This document shows positions 32,956-44,780 of a DNA stretch of 64,000 bases, piece by piece (positions within the stretch are counted from its first letter, which is position 1; each line of letters begins with the position of its first letter). The stretch is from contig JAAONU010000010.1 in assembly GCA_012932295.1 (NCBI GenBank), forward strand, positions 20,596,047-20,660,046, read 5' to 3'. Under the pieces are notes generated by a model. It saw only the letters and a list, made by a program, of their open reading frames with translations, did no database searches and was not told the origin of the DNA. This DNA is from Cyclina sinensis. Taxonomy: Eukaryota; Mollusca; Bivalvia; Venerida; Veneridae. The position numbers were made by a program, and so were the translations under genes.

Positions 32956-34832
32956 TTAAACGGGAATTAAGCTCAATGTTATGGTCAAACATGTGTTAAA
33001 CACAAGATACGATGACTATTTAATTCATGTCTTATTGTAAAATTCAATAATTAGATAAGACATATTTAGGATTCATTCCTCAAAATATAAAGGAAAAGAT
33101 CAGGAAAACAATTTTAGCAGTATAAGTATGTAATATCCTAACATTACAAGTGCTCAGATCAGAAGTACAATAATTCTGGTAATTTATCTCCTGCTTTTCC
33201 CGTGCTATTTGTTTTAAATATCTGCCTTATTTATCGATATTTGCCATGGTAGAAATACTAAAAGCAAAGTTAATAAACGTATGTAAGTAAATTTATTTTA
33301 AATATGTGCGAACAAAATATGAAAACATGAGGCAAACTGTTCCTTTCCAATAATACTCCAAATTATGACTGAAACACAAAAATCGTAGGTACGATGCAAC
33401 AAAATATTAATGAGATCTTGTAATAGTTATGTACGCGTATCGCTTCAAATTTTGGATTCTTATGAACATTCTTAAAATACTAGTGATTTGATTGAAATCA
33501 TAAAACTGAAAAAAACTGAAAATAAATGGACAATTTCTACTATTTAAGACATAAATGACTTACCAATAAAGTTTTCCCATCTGTTTGTGGATACAGTTTA
33601 ACTTTACCTTAGCATTTAGTTTTTTTGTCGGTAAAATCAAGGTCTTTCGTTAGAAAATACAAGTTGAACAGTCTCCATGGATAAGCTTGAGGGCGTTACT
33701 AATTCTGTTACATCAAAGATCCTCTTATTACTTACAATATGTAAGTTGATGAAAAATTTATGTCTTATAACTCTTCTGCATAATGCATTATCTTCACTTC
33801 TGTATATATTTTTTCATTCTTAGCATCGTCTCCCACGAGATTTCCTTGCAAACATTTTTCGTGTCGAAAGATAATATAAATGTCCGAAAGAAAAAAAGAC
33901 AGTCTCACTTTATATTCTAATAAAACAGACACGGATTGTTGTTTTTGAGCTACCGTGTTTAAGCATCAATATATACCGGTTTACTGACAGAACTAGATTT
34001 ATAAACATTTTGATCATACGTTCAAATGCATGTGCATATCGTTACTGTTAGAAGGCTGTCTCAACAGTGTCTTGATAATCTTTGTATCATTTTAAGTCAT
34101 AAAAAGAAAGCAAAGACATGCAGAATATGTATGAAAGTTTGTTTAGGTTTGGAAGACATTCTTCTTCATTGACAAAGATATGGCGCTCCGTGTCTGTTGT
34201 GGCTTTACTGTTTTCGAAATTTTGTCGATTACCGAAAAACTACATTATACTTTAAATTATTGAATCCTGACAATTAAAAGTTCAAAGTTCTTCATTATAT
34301 ATCAAACCTTGATTTAATTTTATCGACAAAGTGAAACAATCTGTCACGGTTTAGTTCAGTTGAATAGAACGCAAAAGGTATGGGAAAATTCATACTAATT
34401 TGATGTGCTTTTTCCAGTTTACACTTTTTATTTTATTTAATGTACTATTGTTTGTTACCATCATAAAATTTTTCGTATTCACTTAATGCAAGCGCAATTT
34501 TTTTGTCTTGACATTTTTAAAATACGCTGAAAAGTATACTTAAGTTACAATCACCCAAAATGATCATATACACATGTTTTGTCAAATATTAAAGTCTGTT
34601 TCTGTTGATTAAACTTTTAAAAAACAACATATTTTCAATTTCATTTAAACCAGTGTTTTCATGAGAACTGATAGGAAAATGGATAGATGCTTTTCCTGAG
34701 GAAGTATTTTGACATGTAAAACGAGAGTATTAGTAAAGAAGTATGAAATTAACGATATTATTACCTGTATGGCCCGTCTTATATAAATTATGTTATATAG
34801 TCCGACTTCACATAAAAGGTAAAGGTTTTGTT
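32956..34832. other. non-coding stretch with one inverted delta module
   Basis: AT-rich throughout. At 33820-33856 the reverse complement reads GCAAGGAAATCTCGTGGGAG then ACGATGCTAAGAATGAA, which corresponds to the delta module at 46265 and 41850 but in the opposite orientation. Around 34350 a TTCAGTTGAATAGAACGC stretch weakly echoes 42105. No gene recognised. Confidence 0.5.
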
Positions 34833-35062
34833 TATTATAGTGTCACCCACATTGGAAGGGCTAACCAAGTTGGATTATGATACACATAATATCTTCTGTG
34901 TACCTTCCGGGTCCCTTCTCTTTTGGCCGGGCTCCTGGGTATACGGTTACCATTATTTTACTAGTCGGCGGCTCACCATAGTCATAACCGGCTTCAGCTT
35001 ATTCGGACCTTCGCTCTCCCGCTGCTCAGGCGGACGCTCTGACCACTCGGCAACGATTGCGA
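34833..35062 (-). repeat. tRNA-headed SINE candidate
   Basis: This is the most GC-rich non-palindromic block of the region. On the minus strand it starts near 35062 with GTTGCCGAGTGGTCAGAGCG, a very good A-box and D-arm match to Leu/Ser-type tRNAs. About 30-40 nt later comes a degraded B box (GGTCCGAATAA). A tRNA-unrelated body of about 150 nt follows, with CCGGAAGGTACACAG close to the 3' end. The plus-strand frame of 105 codons across it is not coding. Confidence 0.6.
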
Positions 35063-35151
35063 TATATTTTCACATTGTTATATGTGTTGAAACATTAAAA
35101 ATTACAGACAAGTACTGCACAATGACCATTGCATGCCACTTCTAGGTGTCA

Positions 35152-35425
35152 TGTTTGTATTCGTTGGGGAAAAGTAGAAACAAATCAATCTAGTCACGGA
35201 ATGTATCATCTTTAGTATTCTCCATGGCAAAGAAGAAGTATATACTCAGTTTGGGCCACAACGTTAAAAGAAAAGAAAACTTATTTTGAAAGCTTATAAT
35301 GAATGCAGAGTTCTAATAATTGAGACAAAATAAAATCGTTTAATACATTTATATAAATCGACTTCACTTTCTATGTTTAAAACATATTTAGTTTTGGGAT
35401 ATAGCCTTGTTTTAAACATACTCTT
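35152..35425 (+). repeat. duplication module alpha-1, copy 1
   Basis: GTAGAAACAAATCAATCTAG, TCACGGAATG, a GAAAGCTTATAATGAATGCAG stretch and GTTTTAAACATACT correspond in order to 38582-38832 (GAAACAAATCAGTCAAGTCA, GAAAGCCAATAAGGAATGCA, CATTTTAAACATATT). Direct orientation, about 3.43 kb apart. Confidence 0.7.
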
Positions 35426-35739
35426 TTTTTCCTTGATAAATATCACTGCCTCAAAACGTTGTTTTTTCATCCGTTTTTCAGCGAAATTGTGTGAAAGTAG
35501 TTTTTCGTTGGGTTGAATTGTCGCTTTCCGGAGACAAGTAACATACGAACGACAAAATAAAATAAAATAAAAAGTAAAATGAAATGAAATAAAATAATGA
35601 GATAAACAATAAAAGATAAGATAAAAACGCATTGCATCGCGCATCACATCACATCCGCAGGGATTTTTTCCATGTTTAATATTTTAGTATATTCATATAT
35701 TATATTTTTACTACTCAAGACACTTGTTTATGTTATCTT

Positions 35740-35960
35740 TATGCATGAATGGACATATTGTAATGCGACTGGTCGTCCGTTCTTCCGTCTCAATCTGTAT
35801 CTCTTGAACAGCTAGAAGGATATCTATGAAACTTGGGTTAATTATTTATCCCTTGACGAAAATGGGTAGAATCTACAACTAAACGTCATTTCTTTAAAAT
35901 TAAATTCACAGTTCAAGGTCAAACATTAGAGTAAAGAATTCCTTTTGGCTAAATATATCT
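35740..35960 (+). mobile_element. fragment of a Helitron-like core-repeat element
   Basis: ATTGTAATGCGACTGGTCGTCCGT followed by a CTTGAACAGCTAGAAGGAT stretch and CAAGGTCAAACATTAGAGT resembles the leader plus one core repeat of the larger elements. No 3' hairpin is present, so it is a fragment. Confidence 0.4.
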
Positions 35961-36029
35961 TAAACCCCTTGCAGGATATTTACAGTTTTTCTGCAAAACA
36001 TGAATTTTATTGTTATGCACAAGTATTTT

Positions 36030-36200
36030 AAGAAATTTGAAGCATTGATTCGCACAATTTTTTTCTAGAATATTCATGTTTTGTCTTTTTTCACGTTGCA
36101 TGAGCCTAAAGGAATTTCAGTTAAATCGAGAAAATGTCCTCTTTATTTCTTTTTGCTTGTAAGCTGATTATTCACTACAAGCCTGTGATCAATATTTGCC
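36030..36200 (+). repeat. duplication module alpha-2, copy 1
   Basis: TTTGAAGCATTGATTCGCAC, GGAATTTCAGTTAAATCGAG and AAATGTCCTCTTT occur in the same order at 39360-39545 (TTCAAAGCATTAATCCACAC, GGAATTTCAATCAAATCGAG, AAATGTCCTCTTT). About 3.3 kb separates the copies. Confidence 0.8.
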
Positions 36201-36279
36201 GTTTATACCTTAAAGGCTTTCTTTCAATTTTAGTCAATTTCAATTGTGTTCCTTCTTGGCTTTGTATCTCTTGAGTTGA

Positions 36280-36440
36280 GTGCTTAATTGAAAGATGAAG
36301 CAAAGTATTGGAACCAAATAACAGCAATGTCATTTTAATCCCACTTAAGTCGCAAAATACCCTAGCACAGAACTTCCTTGCAGATAATCTACCCATATCT
36401 TTATCATCTTGTTTCATTGGCTTTCCGAGCAGTTTTTGTC
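36280..36440 (-). repeat. duplication module alpha-3, copy 1, with a similar minus-strand frame
   Basis: GTCATTTTAATCCCACTTAA, CGCAAAATACC and TTATCATCTTGTTTCATTGG match GACATTTTAATTTCAGCAAA, TGCAAAATATC and TTCATCTTGTTTAATTGGG at 44098-44193. On the minus strand both copies stay open in the corresponding frame, reading KQDDKDMG...FCDLSGIKM here and KQDEDKRY...FCNFAEIKM there, with one codon difference in length. Two copies are too few to show selection, so this is called a duplicated module with a possible relict exon. Confidence 0.6.
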
Positions 36441-38099
36441 AAGTGTTAGTGTAGGACAACGCCTCGTGTTTCTTTCTAAAAGCATTTGTTTTAAAACAAG
36501 TTATTGAACGACGTGTGTTCTCAGAAAACTTTATAAAGTTTAATAATATTTACTTATATCTCTTTGGAATAATATGAATACCGAAGAAAAATAGATTCGG
36601 AAGATACTATTTTACTTGCGAAATACTTGCCTGTAAAAAGAGATAAAAAATACGCAATAGCGTTGTAATCAGGTAATTGCTTTTTTAACTAGTAAGTACT
36701 TAAATCTACTTGTTAAAGCAATTTGTGACCTAGACACAGAGATAAATATGTTTTCTTTATTTTGACAAAAGGCTGCAAAAGGCCGCTTTGAAGAAAATAA
36801 TAATTTCAGCACGACAAATGGTGATTGAGATCAAAACTGTATTGTAAACACATTTTATTATTTTGATCTTCATATAAAACGATTGTTTATGCATATAAAA
36901 CATTCGTGAGTTATTTTTAAATCGTACTCACTTATCTTATACTAACTGTTATTTTCCCCTAATGGACAGTAATTTAATTAGTTTAAACATTTAAAATAAC
37001 GCGTTCGTATCGGTAATACTGTTGGAGCGTGTTATTTCTTCAAATACTTCTTGATATGAGAATAAAGTTATTGCTACCCAGAAGGCCTGCTATAGGATCT
37101 GAGGTTTGCAAACGCTTTATCTAGTTCGAGAAAGTTGAAGATGTATTGACTTTAAAATCTCAAATTCACATAATTTAACTTGCAGAAGTACATTAACTTG
37201 CAAAGTTATAAAATGATCCTTGTTTTTGAAACATATGGTCTCCATTTACGTATATGTTTGTAATGCAAATGGGTGTATATCTGAAGGTTAAAAACCATTA
37301 TTAAACGAAATAAAAATCAATTTTCTTATTATCTGCCTGTGTAGTCAGTTTTATTAAGTTTGACTCTTCAACAGAACTGTACAGTCAAGTACACAATTTA
37401 TTGTACAGTATATTTGTTTCATGATATGTGAACTGTTGTGTCTTATGAATGACTCTTATCTCAATGGAAAATTCGTTAGCGTTGCTACATATATCTTTAT
37501 GTTTTCAACTGTATTGCATCTCCATTTCAGGTAGCATTTTATGACGTCCTAATATTTTTCTACAGCCATTTTGCTCAGTACTTGCGGATCCTTTGAGCAT
37601 TTCAAAAATTCTTTTGCACTATTCATTAGCAGCATTTGTATTTTAAGTGCCCCCGTGTTACTTGTCAATGAGTGTAGATGGGTTTCGTTCAGATCGATTT
37701 AATATATAATATTCTTGTATCGACAAATACCAGACAAGAGCACAATTTGTGCAGTAATTAGTCGTAAAACTCCAATTATTACACGATCAGTTCTTCCGCA
37801 AAAATATCCTTTCTGTTTGGTTCTTAGGCAAACACAGTTTACAATCTTTAACTTAGATAAGCTTCTTTTGAAGGTGCAACAAAATATAATGCAAACACCC
37901 AACAAAGTTATTTTGTCTGCTTTAACAATTTGGTGTTAAGCAGAACTGAGTAATAAGCAAATGGTGATGTATGAGATCAAATGAATACAGATGTTAACAT
38001 TTACTCAGTGTGTGATGTTTGCTGCAAAATAATATTACTCTCTGCGTATTCCTTCGTTTCTTCTATTCAAAACTTTTCCCTTTGCTATTTTTTTTAAAT
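36441..38099. other. non-coding stretch within the duplication ladder
   Basis: AT-rich, with weak echoes of module alpha-5 at about 37050-37110 (TTGATATGAGAATAAAGTTA, then TTGCTACCCAGAAGGC). No gene recognised. Confidence 0.45.
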
Positions 38100-38240
38100 T
38101 AAACGACTTGGCTGTCAGATTATTACTTTGGACACCATAAGAACGAGTTGATAGACACTTATACCGGTGTGTATTTATCTAATTAGCCTGGAGATAGGAA
38201 GAAACCATTGCATCTATGTAGGCGTTAATGATATGCGACA
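38100..38240 (+). repeat. duplication module alpha-5, copy 1
   Basis: TTTGGACACCATAAGAACGA and CCTGGAGATAGGAAGAAACC correspond to TTTGGCATTTGTAAGAACGT and TCTGGAGACGATGATAAACG at 40725-40820, and to TCTGGAGATAAGAATAAACT at 44719. The modules are old and only cores are alignable by eye. Confidence 0.5.
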
Positions 38241-38581
38241 AATGTCTAAATACTTTATATTAAGTAAACATACATTAATTATGATAGTATCTTATATTTG
38301 TAAACGTCTAATTGAAGCCATTGTAAAACTTTCATATAAAAGTAAGCGATATCCATTTTTTGGAATACTGTTTTTGAAACATTGACATGAATATTACTGT
38401 AAGCTTTATTCATTAATTAATATGTCAAGAGCAGAAATGAATTATGAATTTAATAAAAAATATCTTTGTTTTATGACCTGACTACATCAGACGCAACTAT
38501 GTGTCAAAACTATATTATTTTATGCATTATATATATAATATGTATAATAACATAATGTCCATTGCGTGCAACTTTATGATG

Positions 38582-38832
38582 CCATGTTTGGATTTCTCTT
38601 TGACAAAAGAAGAAACAAATCAGTCAAGTCACGAAATGAAATGTCCCAAGTATTCCTTTTGGAGGAGAGGAATAACAAACTAATTTGAAAGCCAATAAGG
38701 AATGCAGTGCAACTATATCTGAAGATAATGAAGACAGAAAACATACCCGAAAGACCAAAGACATTAGTTGATATTATTTTCTCTGGCAATCAGTTTTGGA
38801 ATATTGCCTCATTTTAAACATATTATTTTTCC
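38582..38832 (+). repeat. duplication module alpha-1, copy 2
   Basis: Partner of 35152-35425. Confidence 0.7.
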
Positions 38833-39359
38833 GTGCTTCATTATCTACAGAATAATAGAAATATTGCCAAATTATTTGGTGTGAATCTTTTTGTCTGCGA
38901 ATTATGTGTGAAGATATGTAATCAGGTATATTGTCACCTTTAATAAACACATTATATTTGAATGGCTAACCATTTAATTTCCTAAATTCCTTCAGTTATA
39001 AACTATCACAATAATTTGCAAGAAAAATTAAAGACGATAATTATGAAGCAAACAACTTGATTAAACGATCATCATTTTTGTTTTACTTTTTGTTTAGAAA
39101 ATATGTGTATTTAACACATTATTGCCGATGTTGTCAGAAGACTATACACCTACCACGTCTGTCATAATATACTGCTGTATTTCATGAATCATGGTTGACT
39201 ACAAACACTTTGGAAATAAATTATAGACAAAACATTTATTAGTAATGTCACAATGAGAATTTATGTTTGTTTTTATCTGTTAAATACATTTTTTCATTGT
39301 TTACATTTAATGTCATCTTCACAGCTTCTCTTCATAACTTGGATTGTCTTGTAAAGGTC

Positions 39360-39606
39360 ATTCGCAAATTTCAAAGCATTAATCCACACGTTTTTAGAAT
39401 ATACATTGTTTTTTGTATTCTTTTCTGCCTTAAATGCGTCTAGTCTAACGGAATTTCAATCAAATCGAGTAAATGTCCTCTTTCATACCTTTCTCAAATG
39501 AGTTGATTATTTAAGTGAAGCCTTTGAGCAATATTGCCGTTCTCTATTAAGAACGGTTGCTCGATGTGTTTCTGTGACAATTTATTAGACAAGTACAATA
39601 TTGTAC
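39360..39606 (+). repeat. duplication modules alpha-2 and alpha-2b, copy 2
   Basis: The first part pairs with 36030-36200 and the second (39527-39606) with 28343-28420. The junction shows that alpha-2 and alpha-2b belong to one ancestral unit. Confidence 0.78.
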
Positions 39607-40639
39607 CGCCTGGAACTTATACTGAAACACAGAAAACAGGTTTGTAACTGTTAGGAGGAACTATGCTTTGTTTCTAATAGTCTTGTATATACTGGTGTTG
39701 TATTCATCACACAATTTTGTTTTCAGGTTATCCTCTAAAGGTGTTTGGCTGTCCTTTGCGAAGTCAAAGTCTTAAGTTTGCAAAAAAAGCAATGTTTCCT
39801 ATCCTTTTTATATTTGTACTTTCTTTCTATAAGAAAACTAAAACTCTGTGACAATAAATTTGTTACGGTTTTTAAAATCAATTAACTTATCTAATGTCTA
39901 AGTATGTGGTAAAACACTCGCAGGCATGAATGCAACATGCATACAATGGGTGAATATTAGAGCAGAAGGTATATTCGTGTAAAGCATTTATTGATTAAAA
40001 GTTTATACTGATTGGTTAAATCTTTGTTAACCGGTGCATAATTTCAGATTTGTAACACTTACAACATCATTGTAGAACACATCACTGCTGATAGCATAGC
40101 ATATATTCTTCTAGGTGTTTTCAACTGCGTTTCATGTTCCTACATTTTTCTTTTATCTTTTGTCGGGTTTGAAGAATTCGTTTGAGTAGATAATAAGACC
40201 AAAGTTGCTGTCATAGTGCAATATGAAATCTTACTATATTCATTACCTAAAATGTGTTTGAATATGTTTTTATTTGGACATTATATAGTGGAGTATTTCC
40301 CTGAAAAGAGAGAGAAGTAGAAGCGGTTAAAAAGTATTCATTTCATTCTATCAGTCAACTCCAGCTGTTACCAAAATGTTGCTTTCGCAATAAATGTTCT
40401 TGTTACTAGTTCACATTTTTCAACCTAAATGTAATTTAAAATCAAAATGTGACACACATACATATATGAAATATTATAGGCAATGTGTACCATTAACCAG
40501 AAAATTAAAGCCAGAGCTGAAACATGATGATGTAGCATTTCAAATAGGTATTGTATTATAAATGAGTTTAATGATTGCCATAAATTTATATATAAAAATA
40601 AACAATACTTTTCCCGAACAATACTTTCGCCAGCTTTCA

Positions 40640-40850
40640 CAAAATCCTCAATGAACCTGATTTGCATACATTTCTTACTATATAGGTATCAGCGTTTAAT
40701 TATTCCGATTGCAAGTAATGTGAATTTTGGCATTTGTAAGAACGTGTTTCTACTGTAATATTGCAAGACCACAGTCTAGTTTGTGACTTGTCCCATACGT
40801 CTGGAGACGATGATAAACGCATAGCTTCCTAGAAGGGATGAGTAAAATAA
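40640..40850 (+). repeat. duplication module alpha-5, copy 2
   Basis: Shares TTTGCATACATTTCTTACTA and the GTCTGGAGA core with 44570-44780 (ATTGCATACATTTCTTGTT; GTCTGGAGATAAG). About 3.9 kb lies between the copies. Confidence 0.6.
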
Positions 40851-41048
40851 TGAGCGATGAATGCACGAGAACGAAATATATATAAAGAATATAATCGTAT
40901 TTGATATTTGAAAACTCTTGATTTGGTCAGAGTACATAAGAAAGAGCAGCTACATTTTTAGTGTGTTCAAAAAACTATAATACTCCCAACTTTAAATTAT
41001 CTACCGCAAATATTTAATTAAACTATCAAAATCAATTATTCAAAGTTA

Positions 41049-41450
41049 CTCAAACGTTTTCCTCTCTGAATCATATAGGTACATATTAAATATATTTAAA
41101 TACATATCTATATCTCTCTTGATAAGTCATTATTTGAATAAATGCCTTATTTCGAAAACAGACATAACTTTTTGGAATGTCTTACTTAAGTCCTGAACTG
41201 GATAAATTGTGCATTTCAGTTTCTCTTAGTAAATGAAGTCGTCCTGGCGGAGGTAGCCTTTGGTTTGATCCAAGTGAGAATCCGCATAACTGAAATCGGA
41301 GTTGTTAAAGTGTATTTACGTGATTTATCTTGACATTTTATCAGATAATTTGCAATGTCAATAGGGTATTATGCAGTGTTATACCGTCTTAAGCTGTCAC
41401 GATCTGTTTTAGATATACAATTTGTTTCAATCAGATTAAATCTACCGCTA
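41049..41450 (+). repeat. duplication modules beta-1 and beta-2, copy 3 (uninterrupted)
   Basis: Beta-1 (41049-41165) and beta-2 (41205-41450) lie next to each other here. This contiguous copy shows the arrangement before Helitron-like element 2 entered the copy at 30.4-32.9 kb. Confidence 0.65.
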
Positions 41451-41849
41451 AATAATTGATAGAGTCATTTTGATGCTTCAAATGTCTGTTATGCAATAAA
41501 GTCGGATGCTATTTCCAAACACATCAAAATCAAGATGAAAAGCAATCATTAATTTTATACCAATTAATTCGTTCGGTTATTAATGGGAGACACATCTGTA
41601 GTAAGTTTTGCAGTTAATGTACAAAATATAGTGATGACAAAAACAATCAGCAAAAATGATCACACTAGAAAATTAGAAAAATTCAGACATGCTAATATGT
41701 CTATTTATATCGTTAAATAAAATTTGTTATATTCTTCTTCATGAATTCTCTTGGCAAATGTTAAAGAATACATGTATTAAAATTCACGCGTCATAACAAC
41801 AGTAAATTGTCTTTTTCTTTCCCACAGTGACATATAATACATCTTGACA

Positions 41850-41912
41850 TGGTCATGTTTACAAGCGACTCTTTTGGGAGGCGACGCTTAGAATCAATAA
41901 AAAAAGCAAGAA
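41850..41912 (+). repeat. duplication module delta, copy 1
   Basis: TTTGGGAGGCGACGCTTAGA then ATCAATAAAAAAAGCAAG matches TCGTGGGAGGCAATGCCAAG then AAGCAATAAAAAGTGG at 46278, and the inverted copy at 33820-33856. A weaker candidate is at 48507-48540. Confidence 0.6.
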
Positions 41913-42784
41913 GGATTAATTATATACCAGCGAAATGATGTGAGACAAACAGGTTCCCATCAGTTTAGATGGATTTGTTGTGTTTTTTTTTTTTTTTGTA
42001 TATTAATGGTTATGAAATAAGTGACTAATTAAATAATATTCACCCAATGTATTAAAAAAATGAGTAAATTTTACCAACAATGAAGTCAATGTAATTTTTT
42101 TCGAGTTGAATAGAACAAATGCGCAAACTGGAATGTTTATGTCTATCTATCAATTTATATTTAATTTCTTGTTTCATAATCAGAGGAAAATATTTATACG
42201 GCTTCCAAATGTTATATCCTGAAAACAGTTGCCTCTATTTCTTTTTCATGTCTTCTTATGAGAATTGTGTTTTGATATAGCGATAAAATATTGATTATTA
42301 GATAATCTTAGGCAGCGATTAACGATGATTAACCAATCAGTATAAACGAGGATAATTAACAATAAGACAACCATACATTGACCATCGATAAATGCTTTAC
42401 ACGAATAGTGCTTTGACATGCTTTTAGCTCTACAATAGTCGCTCATTTTATGCATGTTGTACTCATGTCTGCGGATGTTTTTTTCCACATAGCTAAACAT
42501 ATTAAGTTTACTGATTTTTATACATAGATAAATTTATTGCCGTTGATTTTTAATTATAGAACGAAAATACAAATATGAAAAGGGTAAGAAAAAATCTTTT
42601 TTCTTTTTCAAAGATTCAACTCGGGATAGCCAACTTTTATCTGTTTTTAAGCTATTTTATACACTGTTGTCTTAGAAAAAAAGGTATTATGAGAAAGGAG
42701 AAAAGGAGTTTTGGAAATAATTGAAGTTATCTGCATATTGTAACATATGTCGATCTTTCCTTTCTCACAAACCCTCTTATCGTT

Positions 42785-43125
42785 GTGACGAAAACTGTCA
42801 GGTTAGAACTCAAGGTTTACCGTGTGAGGTTTAAAATGGAAACAATTGTTTAATTTTGCTGATAAGATTTTTCTTTTCATTTCTGATAACAATCTGTTGA
42901 CACTTCAGAATGTCGTAAAGTGAAAGCAAAGTCACATGAAGCTGTGTTATTTTATAACGTCGTTACGAGCAGATTTTCCAGAATGGTGATTTATGTCTTT
43001 CAGATTTCTATCTTCCTCATTCTCAATGCAAATTGTCAGTGATTGAATAAGGCAATCAGTTTGACCATTAAGCATAAATCCTTTGCAAAAGCTGTATGGT
43101 TATATTTTCTCCGACTGGTGTAAAG
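42785..43125 (+). repeat. duplication module gamma, copy 1
   Basis: GTCAGGTTAGAAC, ATGGAAACAATTG, TGATAACAATCTGTTG, ATGCAAATTGTCAGTGATTG and TGACCATTAA appear in this order, and again at 47405-47745 (4.6 kb on). Shorter copies are at 51940-52120 and 54690-54860. A TGTCTTTCAG splice-acceptor-like word is shared by three of the four copies, but no open frame follows it consistently. Confidence 0.85.
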
Positions 43126-43248
43126 CATTTACATTTTTATGCAATACATCGATGGACACAAATTAGCCAACAAAGCAAACCGTATGCTGAGTAATGGTAG
43201 AGAGCGATCCATTGCTTTTTCACACAGGTTTTTACATTAAGGTCGAAT

Positions 43249-43445
43249 TCATTTTGATAGCCAGGTAGTGCTTATTCTATTCCCTATGGTGTTAAATGTA
43301 TGTTTTCTTCTTCTTCGACGTAGTGGACTACTTTTGGTTTGACCTTTCATTGATATGTACGCGTTGATAACACAAATCTTAAAAAGCTTTCCAATTAGGA
43401 TTCGATAATCTGAGCCGTTTAAGACGGCTTGACGGCTGACAGTTT
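43249..43445 (-). CDS. candidate terminal exon with basic C-terminus
   Basis: On the minus strand a textbook acceptor (CCCATTCCTTCTTTTTCAG, AG at 43447-43446) opens into 197 nt in phase 1 that ends with TGA at 43251-43249. The frame reads TVSRQAVLNGSDYRILIGK, then a hydrophobic-basic segment and SSPLRRRRRKHTF before the stop. GC is moderately above the flanks. The run of five arginines and the overall basic character could suit a cytoplasmic tail, but no domain is recognised. This is the best minus-strand exon candidate in the window by splice signal. Confidence 0.3.
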
Positions 43446-44094
43446 CTGAAAAAGAAGGAATGGGAAGCCTTCGGGTTATCGAAAGTGTGTTACAAATAGC
43501 CTCCTCTGTCTTACGGGTGAATGTGGGATAAAGAATTAACACATAAAATGATTTTGTTCAACCAGCATGGGGAAAGTCCGTCAGAAAAATTGTTTGCCCA
43601 AATCAAGAACGGATTGCATTCTATTTGGAATTCTAAATTGTATTTTCAGTTATTAATGTCACTCTCGATACTTTATAAAACGTCAGTAAGTTTCTTGGTT
43701 TAATTTTAGGACCACAGGTGTAAACCAAAATTTGGACCATTTCCGTGTTAGTATTAGTAGAATAAGCAAAAGCAAAAAACAAAACGCATCACAGGCGGTC
43801 ACGTCATGTAGTTAAATATCTAAAATATATGAACTTCCTTGGTAACCTGATTCTGCATAGTGTCTTTTTTACTGAAACAAATGGGTTTGTTACAAATTGA
43901 GTTAAAATTACCTTCTTAGTGTCAACCATGGAGGAAATAATGGCCTGTAATCTTCAAGTTTTTCTTGCAGAAATCTATGTTTTAATCACCACAAATGTCT
44001 TTCTCGCTTCCACACAAATGTTATTCGTGTCTGTAGGAGCATACTTAATTATACGATAAAGCAATATTTTTGAATTAAATAGTAACTTAATAAC

Positions 44095-44225
44095 ACACTG
44101 TGAGACATTTTAATTTCAGCAAAGTTGCAAAATATCTTTGTATAGAACATCATTGTAGAAAAATACCTTTTATCTTCATCTTGTTTAATTGGGTTCCAAA
44201 AAAAATCTTGTGTGATGTCAAATAG
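44095..44225 (-). repeat. duplication module alpha-3, copy 2
   Basis: Partner of 36280-36440, including the matching minus-strand frame described there. Confidence 0.6.
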
Positions 44226-44569
44226 TCGAGAACATCTTATGTTCCTCAAAACGCAGTATGCAAACTAACTATGTTTACTTTTGCTTGGGAAAAAGATGCA
44301 TGTTGTGACAAGAATGCTTATTTCTTATCTAGCTCCCCTCCAATAATTTAAAGAACTTTTTTTTAATAGAAATATTTGATTTTTTTTGGAAACAGTGCTA
44401 TCTTTACATTGAATAGACAACGTACACACAAACACAAAAACAGTGACACATTCTTTGTTCTTCTTTGGCAATATTAATCTGAAATTCAACACTAAAACAA
44501 AAGCATATACTTACTTAAAGAAACGTTTAATCAGTTTCATTTTTGCCTTAAACTAATATCATTTAATCC

Positions 44570-44780
44570 GTTCACAAATCTTCTTTACACCGTCTGATTG
44601 CATACATTTCTTGTTTTCCGATTTGACTTTTATAAGATTACTTTTGACTATAATAAGATTCTGCTGCTACTGGTAATGTTACGAGACAAGGATTTAAAGT
44701 ATAATTTGTTCAATTGCGTCTGGAGATAAGAATAAACTCATTGTTCCCAAGAATGCATAAAACATTTAATTAAGTGAACG
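44570..44780 (+). repeat. duplication module alpha-5, copy 3
   Basis: Partner of 40640-40850. Confidence 0.6.

Noticed and set aside
34828..35145. Plus-strand frame of 105 codons with raised GC
   Set aside because: It coincides with a tRNA-headed SINE candidate on the opposite strand; the GC content explains the lack of stops.
35294..35647. Minus-strand frame of 117 codons
   Set aside because: The N-terminal part is a low-complexity AAAT-type tract and the rest overlaps duplication module alpha-1 without a conserved frame in its partner.
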